Source of the DNA: Luteibaculum oceani | Lineage (GTDB): Bacteria > Bacteroidota > Bacteroidia > Flavobacteriales_D > Luteibaculaceae | Direction of reading: 5' to 3' | Length of the DNA: 64,000 nucleotides | Assembly: GCF_007995015.1 (NCBI RefSeq) | Contig: NZ_VORB01000006.1 | Location: 186,001-250,000 of the forward strand | Part shown: in pieces, positions 29,301 to 38,660 of the stretch | Position numbering within the stretch: the first letter of the stretch is position 1 | Layout: each line of letters opens with the position of its first letter | The notes under the pieces: generated by a model | Database searches by the model: none | The model's input: only the letters and a program-made list of their open reading frames with translations | What the model was told of the DNA's origin: nothing | Program-made: the position numbers and the translations under genes

Positions 29301-32300
29301 AAGTTGTTTGCATTGTTTTCGTCCGCAGCGATGTACATTTTGCCCGTAACATTAAATGGGCTAGTAACATCTTTGTTGTCGATTAAAATTGGCTGTGTAG
29401 ACCCATCAAAAACCTTGTAGGCATTCAACTTTTTGGTGTCATGATTATAACTAACAGTAAAGTGTATCCACTTGTCCGTATTACCGAAAATGTTTTCAGC
29501 GCTAGTTTCCCCGGTGAAAGATTGACCAGCTAGGTTTAGGTAAAACTCGTTATTAGCATTAAACCCAATTTCAAGTTGTTCCTGCTTAAGAATTACCTGC
29601 TGGGATCCGAGTGTACTACGCTTAACCCAAAATTCGAAGCTAAACGAAAGATCAGTTAGGGTAGAGGCTGCAGTGACACTGGCGTAATCATCATTACCAT
29701 CGAAGAAAAGAACACTATTGTGGTCTATCTTGGCATCGTTTAAAACGCCTTTAACCGTAACGTTCGTTTCTTCGAAGTTATCTGGAGCAAAGATGGGTTC
29801 GTTAAACACGATCAGCACGTCTTCGCCAGGAGATAGAATTCCATCACCAGGGGAGGGGGTACCAAAAACCTGAGGTCTTTTGGTGTCTTTAATTCCAGTT
29901 AAAATGGCCGATTCGTTTGTGGTACCATTGGCACAAGTAGAATAAGCCCTGATGTCGTAAGACCTATCCGGGAGATCCGACATATCTAGGGTGTAATTAA
30001 GGGTAGTTTTGCCGTTAATCCATTCTTTGCCATTACAAGTAGGAGCACAATCTGCAACTGTAAATACTTGCTTACTGGTCCATAAAGAAGAAGTAGTGGG
30101 TTTGGTTTGGAAATGGATTTCCTCAAATCCTGTAAAGACCAGATCGTAGTTTTCAATGGTGAAATTAAGCTCTCTATCCTCATTGGAACTATTCATTACC
30201 CATTGGTTAGGAACACCCTTGAGGTCGACCTTGGTACAAACCGGTTTAAACTTGGCGGTTAATTTGACGGTGTCCGCAATATCGGGCCAGTTGTCTCCTG
30301 GATCGAATTGACAAACCGAATGTAAAATGATACCGATATCATTAAATTCGTTAATGTGCGGTTGGTTTTTTTCTATAGAAATAACCTTATTAATTGTTGT
30401 GCCAGCTGGAATAAAGATGGTTCTACCATTACTGATATTTTGTCCATCTAACTTAACAATGGCTCCAGTTTGATTCGATTTCTGGTCAACAGAAATCATG
30501 AGCCATGTATCATCACCAGCCTCGCTAATATTGGCCAATTCTACATTGAAAAATGCAGGTTTATCCTCAGGAATATCATTTACTATGGTTGCTGACCTAG
30601 GAGTAATTAAAGGCTTTTCTCGTTGTTGAGTGGCTTCACTTAAAATAGCTCCTTTCTGGAAATATTTCGTTTTTTCTTCCCCTTCATGAGGACAGGAACT
30701 TTGTCCACCTCGAGTAAAGAAAACCGGGCCGGTGGCAGATTTAGGTTTTTTTACATCAATACTAAAGTAATCTCCTTCATCGGTGTCTGAAAGTTCATAG
30801 CCAAAGGTAATGGTGGATGTTTCCTCTTCCCCAGAAGCTTTAGATTCGGAGCGCGAATATTCCATGTTCAACTGCATGGTTAGACCTATACCACTTATTT
30901 GAGCACCTTTTTGACCACCCAATGAAGGTGTTATTGCGAAATCAAAGGATTTAGATTTTGATGACGATGAATCCGTTGTAAATTCACTAGAATATACTAC
31001 CCCGGCATCATATGACAAGTTTTGTTCAAGAGTGGCCTCCAATTTGTCACGTTCATTCTGTCCCAAAATATTTTTCCAGTTTTGAATCTGGGAATTGTAC
31101 AACCTTACAGTATCAATAAAACCAGAGATTGACTTGTAGCCCATTGCCTGTCGGGTGGTGCTATTCAATGTGATATTATATTTATCCCCCGTGATGGTTA
31201 TGACGGTATCACCATTGGCGAAATTGTCCACCTTTTTTTCCTTATCAATGTCATTACTTACTGAGCCATCCGCACCATTGATGGGCGTTATAAGTCCTGC
31301 TGTAACAGCCTTACTGAAATAAGCATTCCTTAGCATCTCCCAGTTAGGAATTAGGTAGTTTTCGATGTGATTTTGAGAATATTGAAATGCAGTTGAAAAC
31401 TCTGGAGTTAACCTGAAGTCATCTAGTTTTTCCAAGATATAATAATCTCCACCCTTTTGAATACAAATTGAATTTGGAGGGCAAGTCCCGGATTTTTTGG
31501 TAAACCTTAAGGCCTCTGCTTTTCCATATACAATGTTCGTTGAGTTTCCAATGAAAACATCACCTTTAGCCCCAACAAAATCTGGTTCAGCACTAGTTTG
31601 CCATCTCTTAGTGTTGGTAATGGTTGTGGTGGATGAATTTTCTTCATTCCATTGCTTCTCAGATTTTAAGCCAACAGCAATATCATTTGTGATATCATTG
31701 GTTAGTATTACTCCAGCACCAACACCCGCAAAGGTAGTTTGCTTCATCCCAAGATGAGCGGTTACTTTAGCTTCTGAATTTGCTCCATTACCCACCGAAT
31801 AACTTGTGGTTTTTGATTTGGAGTTACCTATTTCATACCATGCATAACTATTGGATCCATATGGGTCTCTAATTATCATCTCCACTTCATCAGGCCCCGT
31901 GGTTACGAAATTTTTACCGGTAGGATTAGCTCCGATTATATAACCCCTAAATTGCATTGCGGAATTACCTCCAGCAGGTGGTGAGTATTTCCATGAAGTT
32001 TTTATGGCACCATTTTTACCAGTATTAGCGGTAATGGTCAAAAGTTGGGTGAAGTCACCCACCGTTTTTGGCTTACCAGCCTTAAATTGATAATTGGCAA
32101 CACCTTGGGCATCAATCGAATAAATTTGTCTATCTGTTTTAATTGCAATGCCATTTTGAACGTCTACCGTTCCGTCGGTTACGGGGACATGATCTGAATC
32201 AACGCCGTTCCTATACTCTTCGAAAACCGAAATTTTTAAATCATAAGTCTTACGTTGCGTGAATATTGGCCATTGGGTAAGTGGCCATTTAGTTGTGGTG

Positions 32301-34699
32301 TTGACGACGTCGATCGAGGTAGATTCGTCGATGGATACCTTCTCATCCCAAAAAGCAATTCCACCTTCTTTATTGGTAACGGCTATTGTTGGAAGTGTTC
32401 GATAAATAAAGTCGTGTGCGTATTGGTAGTGACTACTATCGTATGAATAATACCATAAAGTATCCCCGTTAGTGGTAAAATTTAAGGAATCTAGTGTAGA
32501 GTCAATTTCTGTCCTTTGCAAGGTGCTAGATAGGTCCCAGGTTACATGGTGTTCACTACCAAAATTATATCCTGAACCACTACCAGTATCGGTGGCTATT
32601 GATTTTACAACATATTTCTCTGGAAGAAGTAATGCAATAAATTCGCCGTTTTCAGAATCGGTGTTTATGGTTACCTCTTTTAAACTATTCTTTTTAATGG
32701 TTTTTGGACTGACTATTTTTGAAGTTCGAACACCATTGATAAAAACAAACTGGGTATCCTTTCTTGTAGAATCTACAGGAAGTTGTAGCCTAGCTAATTG
32801 AAAGTCTCTCTCAGTACCAAGTAGGATTGTTGCGGTACCAATATTATTATTACATGTTCCTTGTCCCTTTGGTTTAGCGGCCTCCCTTGGCCCACCCACA
32901 ACTTTTCCAACCACTCTTACAAGCGTTTTGTCAGAAATTCTTTTTTGAAAAGTATAAGGTTCCTGAAAGTTCCATTTTCCAGTCGCAGGAAATCTACCAT
33001 TCTCGAATTCGTGTCCCTGTTTAACAAACTCCAAATGATGCTCTCCAATGGGAACGCTAATAGTGAATTTACCAGCGTTATCCGTTCCTATAGGAATTCC
33101 GCTACTGTTTACAGCTAACTGACCATCAATCTTAATGTTAACATCCTTTACCGGAAACTCAGTGCCTTTGTAATATACATATCCGTCTACAGGGAAAGAT
33201 GCGATATCCACAAAATCAACATTGTTGTGGGTCGTAGATCCTGGTCCAATTAGTAGTAATTTCTCTTTAGGGTCGAATTTGTGTATCCCTAAAAATGGAG
33301 TGAATCTGTATGTAGATCCATCCGAATTATACGGAATTCCCGAAACAATGTAATTACCGTTTTTATCAGTAATACCCTTAACCGCTAACTGTGTGTTGGT
33401 AGGTACGGTATTAGACCAAGTTGCTGCTGCGTGAACATAACCATGGTTTTCGTTAAAGGTGTATCCCTTTCTCGATAGGTCGTACATTCTTGTTCCCGTA
33501 CCTTCGTTAAGTCTAAAGTAAGCGGTAAGGCTATCCTCAGTGCCCGAAATGTACATTCCCGAATTGTCTGCCAAGTCTTCTAGGGAGAAGGCCTTTTGCC
33601 AGATTCTGATTTCGTCAACAGTTCCAATGAAGCTTTCAGCTGAGGAAGTGCTGCCTATCAGAAAATCGTTTGTTCTGAAAGGGATAGCACCGTTATTAGT
33701 TACATCAACAGAGTCTACCCAAGTTTTTTCCTTGGAGTGGTCCTGAGTTACTCTTAAATAAATTCTGTTGTTATTCTTGGTGGCAGAAACCTGAAAGAAT
33801 TTTGTTGCATCCAGTCCATTAAGGGTCACGGATACCGAGTTATATGGATTGGTATCGTAATTTGCTTTAAAGGTTACCTTTTTAATGCCAGCGTCATATT
33901 CCAACCTGACCTGACCAAATTTCTGCATTAAAACTCTTGTACCTGAACCATAGTTGGGTTTAAACCATCCCTGGAAAGTAAAACCATTATCGAATTTCCA
34001 TTTATCGTTGTCGTTGGTGTGGGATACTCTTAGGTAAGAATTAATAGTTCCGTTTAGGTCTATACTCTTTCCGCTAAAATTGTCGGTAGTAGAAGCAATG
34101 ATATCAACTCCTTTTACTGCTTCTCCTCCTTCGAAAGTTACACGACCAGAAATTTGACCCGTAGGGACTCTAAAACCTATACCAGAAATTTGGTTCATTA
34201 GGTGAGTAAATACTGGGAATATACCATCCGCATATAGGGTGTATTCATAAAGCACCCCAGTTTCAGCATACTCGTCTCGCCACATTCTAACATCCTTGGA
34301 TAGGGTGGCTATTCTCTTGGGTTGTTCTGTAGAACCTGCTATTTTTCTGAAAACACGAAAGCCGGTAACCTGATTCTCATATCGAATCATGGTCCAGCGC
34401 AACTCTACATAATCTCCAAAATACCCTTTGGAGGCAAAGAGGTCTTCTTTAAAGGCATTGTCTACATAAACAAGGTTATGTCTAAAATCTGCCTTGAAAT
34501 AGTCGTTGTCTAAAGATTTTACCCACGGCGAGCCCATGTAGGCCCCGCCATTAAAAAAGGTGGTGTAGGTATTGGTAGTACTGGTATCTAAATTATAGTA
34601 GGTGCCACCAGCGTAGCCCATTTGGTGGGGATAGTATTGTTGCGCCCAGGCAAGATGGGTGCAAAGTACTAGCCCCAGTATTTGCAAAATTCTTTTCAT
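26336..34699 (-). CDS. Giant LamG-domain T9SS type A surface protein
   Basis: A 2787-residue exported protein (signal MKRILQILGLVLCTHLAWAQ), the largest gene here. Features in order: a carboxypeptidase-regulatory-like fold (~180, ISGRVTFEGGEAVKGVDI); LamG/concanavalin-like domain 1 (~210-410); two Ser/Thr-rich beta segments (~955-1033 and ~1238-1303); LamG domains 2 and 3 (~1666-1860 and ~1876-2063), each ending in IGFWPMNE/GYYPFEK-type motifs; a ~115-residue module (~2276-2390) also found at the N-terminus of the cadherin protein; a duplicated GWNWVSFP/GWSWIGFP region (~2395-2560); and a type A sorting domain (~2700-2787, VKVFPSHFSDALNI). LamG domains usually bind glycans or proteins. It is 22 bp upstream of the cadherin gene, in the same operon. 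Confidence 0.9.
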   Translation of the reverse strand: MKRILQILGLVLCTHLAWAQQYYPHQMGYAGGTYYNLDTSTTNTYTTFFNGGAYMGSPWVKSLDNDYFKADFRHNLVYVDNAFKEDLFASKGYFGDYVELRWTMIRYENQVTGFRVFRKIAGSTEQPKRIATLSKDVRMWRDEYAETGVLYEYTLYADGIFPVFTHLMNQISGIGFRVPTGQISGRVTFEGGEAVKGVDIIASTTDNFSGKSIDLNGTINSYLRVSHTNDNDKWKFDNGFTFQGWFKPNYGSGTRVLMQKFGQVRLEYDAGIKKVTFKANYDTNPYNSVSVTLNGLDATKFFQVSATKNNNRIYLRVTQDHSKEKTWVDSVDVTNNGAIPFRTNDFLIGSTSSAESFIGTVDEIRIWQKAFSLEDLADNSGMYISGTEDSLTAYFRLNEGTGTRMYDLSRKGYTFNENHGYVHAAATWSNTVPTNTQLAVKGITDKNGNYIVSGIPYNSDGSTYRFTPFLGIHKFDPKEKLLLIGPGSTTHNNVDFVDIASFPVDGYVYYKGTEFPVKDVNIKIDGQLAVNSSGIPIGTDNAGKFTISVPIGEHHLEFVKQGHEFENGRFPATGKWNFQEPYTFQKRISDKTLVRVVGKVVGGPREAAKPKGQGTCNNNIGTATILLGTERDFQLARLQLPVDSTRKDTQFVFINGVRTSKIVSPKTIKKNSLKEVTINTDSENGEFIALLLPEKYVVKSIATDTGSGSGYNFGSEHHVTWDLSSTLQRTEIDSTLDSLNFTTNGDTLWYYSYDSSHYQYAHDFIYRTLPTIAVTNKEGGIAFWDEKVSIDESTSIDVVNTTTKWPLTQWPIFTQRKTYDLKISVFEEYRNGVDSDHVPVTDGTVDVQNGIAIKTDRQIYSIDAQGVANYQFKAGKPKTVGDFTQLLTITANTGKNGAIKTSWKYSPPAGGNSAMQFRGYIIGANPTGKNFVTTGPDEVEMIIRDPYGSNSYAWYEIGNSKSKTTSYSVGNGANSEAKVTAHLGMKQTTFAGVGAGVILTNDITNDIAVGLKSEKQWNEENSSTTTITNTKRWQTSAEPDFVGAKGDVFIGNSTNIVYGKAEALRFTKKSGTCPPNSICIQKGGDYYILEKLDDFRLTPEFSTAFQYSQNHIENYLIPNWEMLRNAYFSKAVTAGLITPINGADGSVSNDIDKEKKVDNFANGDTVITITGDKYNITLNSTTRQAMGYKSISGFIDTVRLYNSQIQNWKNILGQNERDKLEATLEQNLSYDAGVVYSSEFTTDSSSSKSKSFDFAITPSLGGQKGAQISGIGLTMQLNMEYSRSESKASGEEETSTITFGYELSDTDEGDYFSIDVKKPKSATGPVFFTRGGQSSCPHEGEEKTKYFQKGAILSEATQQREKPLITPRSATIVNDIPEDKPAFFNVELANISEAGDDTWLMISVDQKSNQTGAIVKLDGQNISNGRTIFIPAGTTINKVISIEKNQPHINEFNDIGIILHSVCQFDPGDNWPDIADTVKLTAKFKPVCTKVDLKGVPNQWVMNSSNEDRELNFTIENYDLVFTGFEEIHFQTKPTTSSLWTSKQVFTVADCAPTCNGKEWINGKTTLNYTLDMSDLPDRSYDIRAYSTCANGTTNESAILTGIKDTKRPQVFGTPSPGDGILSPGEDVLIVFNEPIFAPDNFEETNVTVKGVLNDAKIDHNSVLFFDGNDDYASVTAASTLTDLSFSFEFWVKRSTLGSQQVILKQEQLEIGFNANNEFYLNLAGQSFTGETSAENIFGNTDKWIHFTVSYNHDTKKLNAYKVFDGSTQPILIDNKDVTSPFNVTGKMYIAADENNANNFGGFMHDLRLWEKALTQAEAIAKKDDILKGDEIGLIGFWPMNELRGPVAADLSRAHHAVLNGPLWKVLPSGFARNFTASGQMDIDNSKSDILITDEMDFTLEFWFKADANQKDKVLFSNGKTDGSESADAEEDIWEIGFNASGNLYAKNKGVNITNTELDLLDDTWHHFALVLRRKGNASIYVNGELSGFKHSSSFGGLKGGEMTFGASRKQTTGTPYTKNFTGSMDEIRFWNLARTKKLLEMDMFSKLQGDELGLVGYYPFEKFDITLALVSTLENMDKVYDPTTKSYIPHNPAVLADHSTGTFETSNVPNIKNARPVQKIGKAIVTAADRVIIELTTEANLIEKTIVEFTVEAVEDLYGNTMASPETWTAYIKRNTVLWDEQNKEFEKMVYDPLSFSVDILNIGGLEETFTISNVPAWLSISEETGVLGPDSRRTLNFTVSEALNIGTHEQNIYLTSDFGFNEVLRLKIKVIGNEPDWEFDPTAFEYSMNIIGQITVDGVISSDIDDKLIALVGDDVRGIANLRYVEEYDMYLAFIDVYANTAGGESVNFYIWDASEGKTHTVVNPSKPITFASNTLEGTPSAPIVFAAINQLYEPIVLNSGWNWVSFPLSTNDHLKSNTLLSDLNPADGDLIKSMTKYDQYGSTVGWTGSLSSSGGVNNRELYKIKITGADTIEYEGARINPENINIDLNPGWSWIGFPNLSNMSIADAFSNLEVKNGDFVKGQNGFAVYDINIGWIGTLDFLKPKKGYMFKSSETVTRTFTFPKHNLYSKSRKIGQDELAALYNEYGLNPYAFKENASIIATTDLSDLNPKRAYRLLAYADGELRGVTESDFGTFFLTLYENTEESLLNFVLEDERGNRFDLNETHLFEANSIIGSKDEPFHFTLGESSSLNSGETGVKVFPSHFSDALNINLLLDREEKVVVSVHTLNGVLVTQLVDETLGEGMHRIAWQLNSQEKAMAPGMFFIKVEIEGATAQTFKVIKTH

Positions 34700-34733
34700 A
34701 ATAATGAATTGGAATTAATAGTGCGTACTGAGA

Positions 34734-35639
34734 TTAGTACTTGATAATGTAGGTTACGGCAGCATTGTGCGGACGGGCTTCTGCTCCACCAGAACTTTCG
34801 CAGTCTGCTATTGCCGTTGTTGAGTTCGTTACTTTAGACTTATTATATCCAACATTATCCTCGTCTGTGGCTCCTGAGCCTTTATTTCCTGGTACTGCTT
34901 CACTTCCTGCTCCTCCTGGAACTCCAAAGGCACCTTCAGAGTGAAATATGTCGGTAAAATTATGTGTATGTGGGCGAACAGTAACCTTATGATTATGACT
35001 TTTATTTTGGTCCCCGTATGCTTTTCCCAATTCTGGGATATTTGCTCCAGTTAAACCGGTAGACCCAGCTCCTGCTCCTCTTAAAAATCTCCCTCTTAAA
35101 TCAGGGACTTTGAAGGTGCTTCCACCATTATTTCCCCAAGAAGAACCTATAATTCCTTCTAATCTGGGAAAGTCGGTTTTGTTATAAGTTTTTCCATCGC
35201 ATAGAAGCCATCCTTTTGGTGCAACAGCACCAGAAAATGCAATGATGGTTCCCACGGGAACTCCGTTCTCTGCAGATCTGGCGTAGGGTACCGACTGTAA
35301 TGGTCCGTTAAATATGGTCACTTGCGCTCCACTGTTTTTTTGAACCTGGACTTTTAATGACAATGCTTCGTAGGGGTTTTTGAAATCAAGCTTTCTGAAA
35401 TCTGTAGGCTTAACCGTACCTATCACAGCATTAAAAACACCAAAAGCATCAGTAGTTAAACTATGTTCTTCCACAAAACTACCTATGGTAAAGGTTACAG
35501 TAACATTTTCGGTAGTAATTGCTTTTCCTTCGTTGTCTATGGCATAACCTTGAAAGTTAAACCCAGCTATGTTAATATCCTGGGCAAATCCAGATATTGT
35601 AATTAGGCATGTAGCCAAAAAGGTGTAAAGTGATTTCAT
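34734..35639 (-). CDS. Secreted phage tail-collar domain protein
   Basis: A 301-residue protein with signal peptide MKSLYTFLATCLITISGFAQ. Residues ~25-120 form a beta domain (FNFQGYAIDNEGKAITTENV). From ~130 there is a classic tail-collar (PF07484) region: PVGTIIAFSGAVAPKGWLLC, YNKTDFPRLEGIIGSSWG and FKVPDLRGRFLRGAG, followed by SHNHKVTVRPHTHNF, a histidine-rich tip as in phage receptor-binding fibres. No other phage gene is nearby. No T9SS sorting domain is visible, so it may be periplasmic or held by partners. It is the first gene of the six-gene surface operon, 34 bp before the LamG gene. Confidence 0.88.
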   Translation of the reverse strand: MKSLYTFLATCLITISGFAQDINIAGFNFQGYAIDNEGKAITTENVTVTFTIGSFVEEHSLTTDAFGVFNAVIGTVKPTDFRKLDFKNPYEALSLKVQVQKNSGAQVTIFNGPLQSVPYARSAENGVPVGTIIAFSGAVAPKGWLLCDGKTYNKTDFPRLEGIIGSSWGNNGGSTFKVPDLRGRFLRGAGAGSTGLTGANIPELGKAYGDQNKSHNHKVTVRPHTHNFTDIFHSEGAFGVPGGAGSEAVPGNKGSGATDEDNVGYNKSKVTNSTTAIADCESSGGAEARPHNAAVTYIIKY

Positions 35640-35942
35640 AGTTTTTGGAGTTGATTGTTGATTTGATTTTGCTTTTAAGTCTTTGCTCTATATTTACCCC
35701 AAGCCATAGGATTTAAAGGGCTTGAGATCTTTAAGGTTGATTTGTTAATTTATTTTAAGCACGTGCAAAGAACTCCTAGTCATTTTTTAACCCCAAAATT
35801 TTGTTGTGAATAGCTAAAAAATGTTTTAAACGGATGCTATGTGACGAAAATAAATCAATAAGGATTGGTTGGGTGTGTTTTTAATGGTTTTATATTGTTT
35901 TGAGAGTATTATTATTGACTAAAAGAGTATTAAAAGTTTTTT
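35640..35942 (+). other. Divergent intergenic region upstream of the surface operon
   Basis: 303 bp, strongly AT-rich, between the divergent tail-collar operon and the peptide-binding lipoprotein gene. It must hold the promoters of both. I found no exact TAnnTTTG element with a correctly spaced TTG on either strand, no convincing hairpin and no gene. LytTR-type direct repeats, if the operon autoregulates, should be looked for here. Confidence 0.5.
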
Positions 35943-37580
35943 GTGAAAAATATTTCTATTAAAAAATACTTTATCGTAAACCCAATCATATTTTGTCTGG
36001 GAATTGTTGCTGCAACTGCTATTTCCTGTCAAAATGAAATGCAGGAAAAGGAGGGGGCGGTCTTTCGCTACAATGAGCCTGGTGGTATTAGCTCCCTGGA
36101 TCCTGCCTATTCCAGAAATCTCGAAAATATTTGGGCGGTTAATCAAATATTTGATGGTTTAGTTGCCCTCGATAGCAACCTAAAACCACAGCCTCTAATG
36201 GCTGCCTCCTGGTCAATGAACGATAAAAAGGATAGGTATTCCTTTAAGCTGCGATCGGGAGTTTTTTTTCACGAGGATGCTTGCTTCAAGCAAGGAACAA
36301 GAGCAGTTAACGCAAGCGATGTTGTCTATTCATTTAATCGCATTGCAGATGCTAAAACAGCTTCACCAGGAAGGTGGGTGCTGGATTTGGTTGCAAGGAA
36401 TGAGGATGAAAGTCTTAATATCACGGTTCATAGTTCCGATTCTTTAACCCTTTATTTAAAGCAGTCGGCACCTCAGTTTCTTTCCTTGCTCGCCATGCAA
36501 TACTGTACCATAGTGCCCAAAGAAGCTATTGATTATTATGGTGAGGACTTTAGGTCGCATCCCGTTGGAACTGGCCCTTTTAAAATATTTATCTGGGAAG
36601 AAGGGAATAAGCTGGTATTGCATAAAAATCCTCGCTATTACTTGAAAGACGCAAATGGTAATTCTCTGCCCTACCTTGATGCAATCGCGGTGTCTTTTAT
36701 AAAAGATCAAAGTGCAGCATTGATGGCAATGCAAAGGGGCGATTTCGATTTTATGTCTGGGTTGGATGCGGCTTCTAAACACCGAGTACTGACTCCAAAA
36801 GGGGAGTTGGCTCCAGAATTTGCTGAGGATTTTAACGCCATAAAAACGCCCTTTCTTAAAACCGATTATTTAGGTTTTCGCTTGGGCTTGGATAGCGTTT
36901 TGGATAATCCTCAAGTGCGTCGGGCATTATCCATGGCTATTAACCGAGAAGATTTAGTTGCCTTTGTGCTTAATGGACTGGGTACTGCAGCAAAAACCGG
37001 CTTTGTCCCACCGGTACTTTGGTCCCAATCTTTTAATGCCGAAGAACTGTCCTATCAGCCAGAGAAGGCTAAAGCCATTGTGGAGTCTCTTCCCCAATTA
37101 AAAAAGCATCCAATAGTTATTTCTACTCCTGCCATGGCAATGGAGGTATGCGAATTCGTTCAAAAAGCCTGGTCCAATATCGGATTAAACGTAAGTATTG
37201 AGGTGTTGCCATCTTCGCATCATAGAGAACAAGTTTCAGGAGGGCAAATTGCCTTGTTCAGAAAAAGTTGGATAGCCGATTACCCCGATCCTGAAAATTT
37301 CCTTAGCCTATTTCGTTCCGATTTAATTATTCCAAAAGGGCCCAATTACTTCTTTTACAATAACCCTGAGTTTGATGTACTTTATGAGCTATCAAATATT
37401 GCAACGGGAGAGGAGAGGGAGCAACTGCTTTGGGATATGCAAAGGATAGTTAATCAGGAATTGCCATTGATTCCCCTTTTTCACGATGACATTTTCCAAT
37501 TGAAAAGGAAAGAGGTAAAGCACCTTAAAACAGACGCCATGAATGTTTTGGATTTAACTAGGGTGCAAATAGTGAATTAA
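35943..37580 (+). CDS. Peptide-binding (SBP_bac_5) lipoprotein
   Basis: A 545-residue family 5 extracellular solute-binding protein (OppA/DppA type), beginning at GTG 35943. The N-terminus IIFCLGIVAATAIS-C is a lipoprotein signal. Family landmarks: FRYNEPGGISSLDPAYSRNL, DGLVALDSNLKPQPLMAASW, RSGVFFHEDACF, HPVGTGPFKIFIWEEGNKL and VRRALSMAINREDLV. It should bind oligopeptides (or a related ligand) for an ABC importer. No permease or ATPase gene is adjacent; the next gene is convergent, so it is an orphan binding protein with components elsewhere. No ATG is available at the start of the signal sequence. Confidence 0.9.
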   Translation: MKNISIKKYFIVNPIIFCLGIVAATAISCQNEMQEKEGAVFRYNEPGGISSLDPAYSRNLENIWAVNQIFDGLVALDSNLKPQPLMAASWSMNDKKDRYSFKLRSGVFFHEDACFKQGTRAVNASDVVYSFNRIADAKTASPGRWVLDLVARNEDESLNITVHSSDSLTLYLKQSAPQFLSLLAMQYCTIVPKEAIDYYGEDFRSHPVGTGPFKIFIWEEGNKLVLHKNPRYYLKDANGNSLPYLDAIAVSFIKDQSAALMAMQRGDFDFMSGLDAASKHRVLTPKGELAPEFAEDFNAIKTPFLKTDYLGFRLGLDSVLDNPQVRRALSMAINREDLVAFVLNGLGTAAKTGFVPPVLWSQSFNAEELSYQPEKAKAIVESLPQLKKHPIVISTPAMAMEVCEFVQKAWSNIGLNVSIEVLPSSHHREQVSGGQIALFRKSWIADYPDPENFLSLFRSDLIIPKGPNYFFYNNPEFDVLYELSNIATGEEREQLLWDMQRIVNQELPLIPLFHDDIFQLKRKEVKHLKTDAMNVLDLTRVQIVN

Positions 37581-37598
37581 ATCACCCCCTTAAGGATA

Positions 37599-38660
37599 TT
37601 ATTGCTGTACCCCAAAGCGCACAACAACAGGGTAGTGGTCTGATTTAATTTCGCGAATGGTGTGGTAGCGAAGTGCTTCTAATTTTTCATTGTGGAAGAG
37701 GTAATCTATCCTAAAACCTGGCAATTGACCTACATAGGTTTTTCCTTCCCCGCTTCCAGCTTCGGTGTATGAATCGTATAGTATATCGGTTATTTGCTGG
37801 TAGGCGTAAGAATGTGGAGTATCGTTTAAATCGCCTCCGCAAATAATATAGGTCCGATCTAAATCGCCTTTAAGCTCGGTTATAAGTTGTGAAACTTGTG
37901 TGGATCTTGTTTTTAACCCGTTTCTAATTTTATAAAATGCTCCTTTAAACTGTTCCTCCTTACTTTGACTTTGCTTATTTAATTCGCTTAGCTGATAAGA
38001 AGCTAGGTGGAAATTTAGTAGGGTAATGGGCTTGTTATTCCAGTTTAATTTCGATTCTAAAATTCCATTTACCCCATTTTTGCTAAAACGTTGTTGTCTC
38101 GAAAGTTGAAGGGGGTATTTCGAAAAAGTATATAACCCGTTTGCCTTTCCTCCACCGCTCTTATCAAAGCTATTGTAGTAGGGTAAATTGCATACTTCGT
38201 TTATACGTTGAATAATGGTTTTGAGCTGTTCTTCGCTAGATGCATAAAACTCTTGAAAGAAAACCACATCAGGGTTTTCAACCTTTACTAGTCTTAGTAT
38301 ATCCTCAAATACGCCATCGTCGTCTATCCATTTATAGCGATTAAATGATCGGACGTTGTAAGTGAGTACTGTAATTTGGTTTTCCGTGAGGGCAGGAGTA
38401 GGGTCGGATTTAAATCGGTAAAACTCGTTTATTTTAAAAAATCCCGGTACCAGAGCGATTAATAAGATCCATTTCGCTTTAAGCTGAGAGGAAACCAAAA
38501 TGATGATAAAGAGAATACCTGCCAAGAACAAGTAGGGAAATGCAAGTCCAAGTAAGGCGATAGGCCACGAGGTAGTTGGATTTACTTGAGGAGCAAAGTA
38601 GGCAATCAAATAGATTGCCGTAAACAAAATTATACCAGTGTTACCTAGTTTTTTAACCAT
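37599..38660 (-). CDS. Endonuclease/exonuclease/phosphatase family protein, membrane-anchored
   Basis: 353 residues: about three N-terminal transmembrane helices (~10-95), then an EEP catalytic domain. Active-site blocks are ITVLTYNVRSFN, DVVFFQEFY (metal Glu), LLNFHL, GGDLNDTPHSYAY and the terminal SDHYPVVVRFG. This fold cleaves phosphodiesters in nucleic acids or lipids; the substrate here is unknown. The same membrane-plus-EEP architecture is common in Bacteroidetes next to rhomboid genes. Its start overlaps the end of the upstream rhomboid gene by 1 bp and it ends the mutL operon. Confidence 0.9.
   Translation of the reverse strand: MVKKLGNTGIILFTAIYLIAYFAPQVNPTTSWPIALLGLAFPYLFLAGILFIIILVSSQLKAKWILLIALVPGFFKINEFYRFKSDPTPALTENQITVLTYNVRSFNRYKWIDDDGVFEDILRLVKVENPDVVFFQEFYASSEEQLKTIIQRINEVCNLPYYNSFDKSGGGKANGLYTFSKYPLQLSRQQRFSKNGVNGILESKLNWNNKPITLLNFHLASYQLSELNKQSQSKEEQFKGAFYKIRNGLKTRSTQVSQLITELKGDLDRTYIICGGDLNDTPHSYAYQQITDILYDSYTEAGSGEGKTYVGQLPGFRIDYLFHNEKLEALRYHTIREIKSDHYPVVVRFGVQQ

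Noticed and set aside
34734-35639. Prophage or contractile injection system
   Set aside because: Only a single tail-collar domain is present, with a signal peptide; no sheath, baseplate, portal or terminase genes occur in the window.
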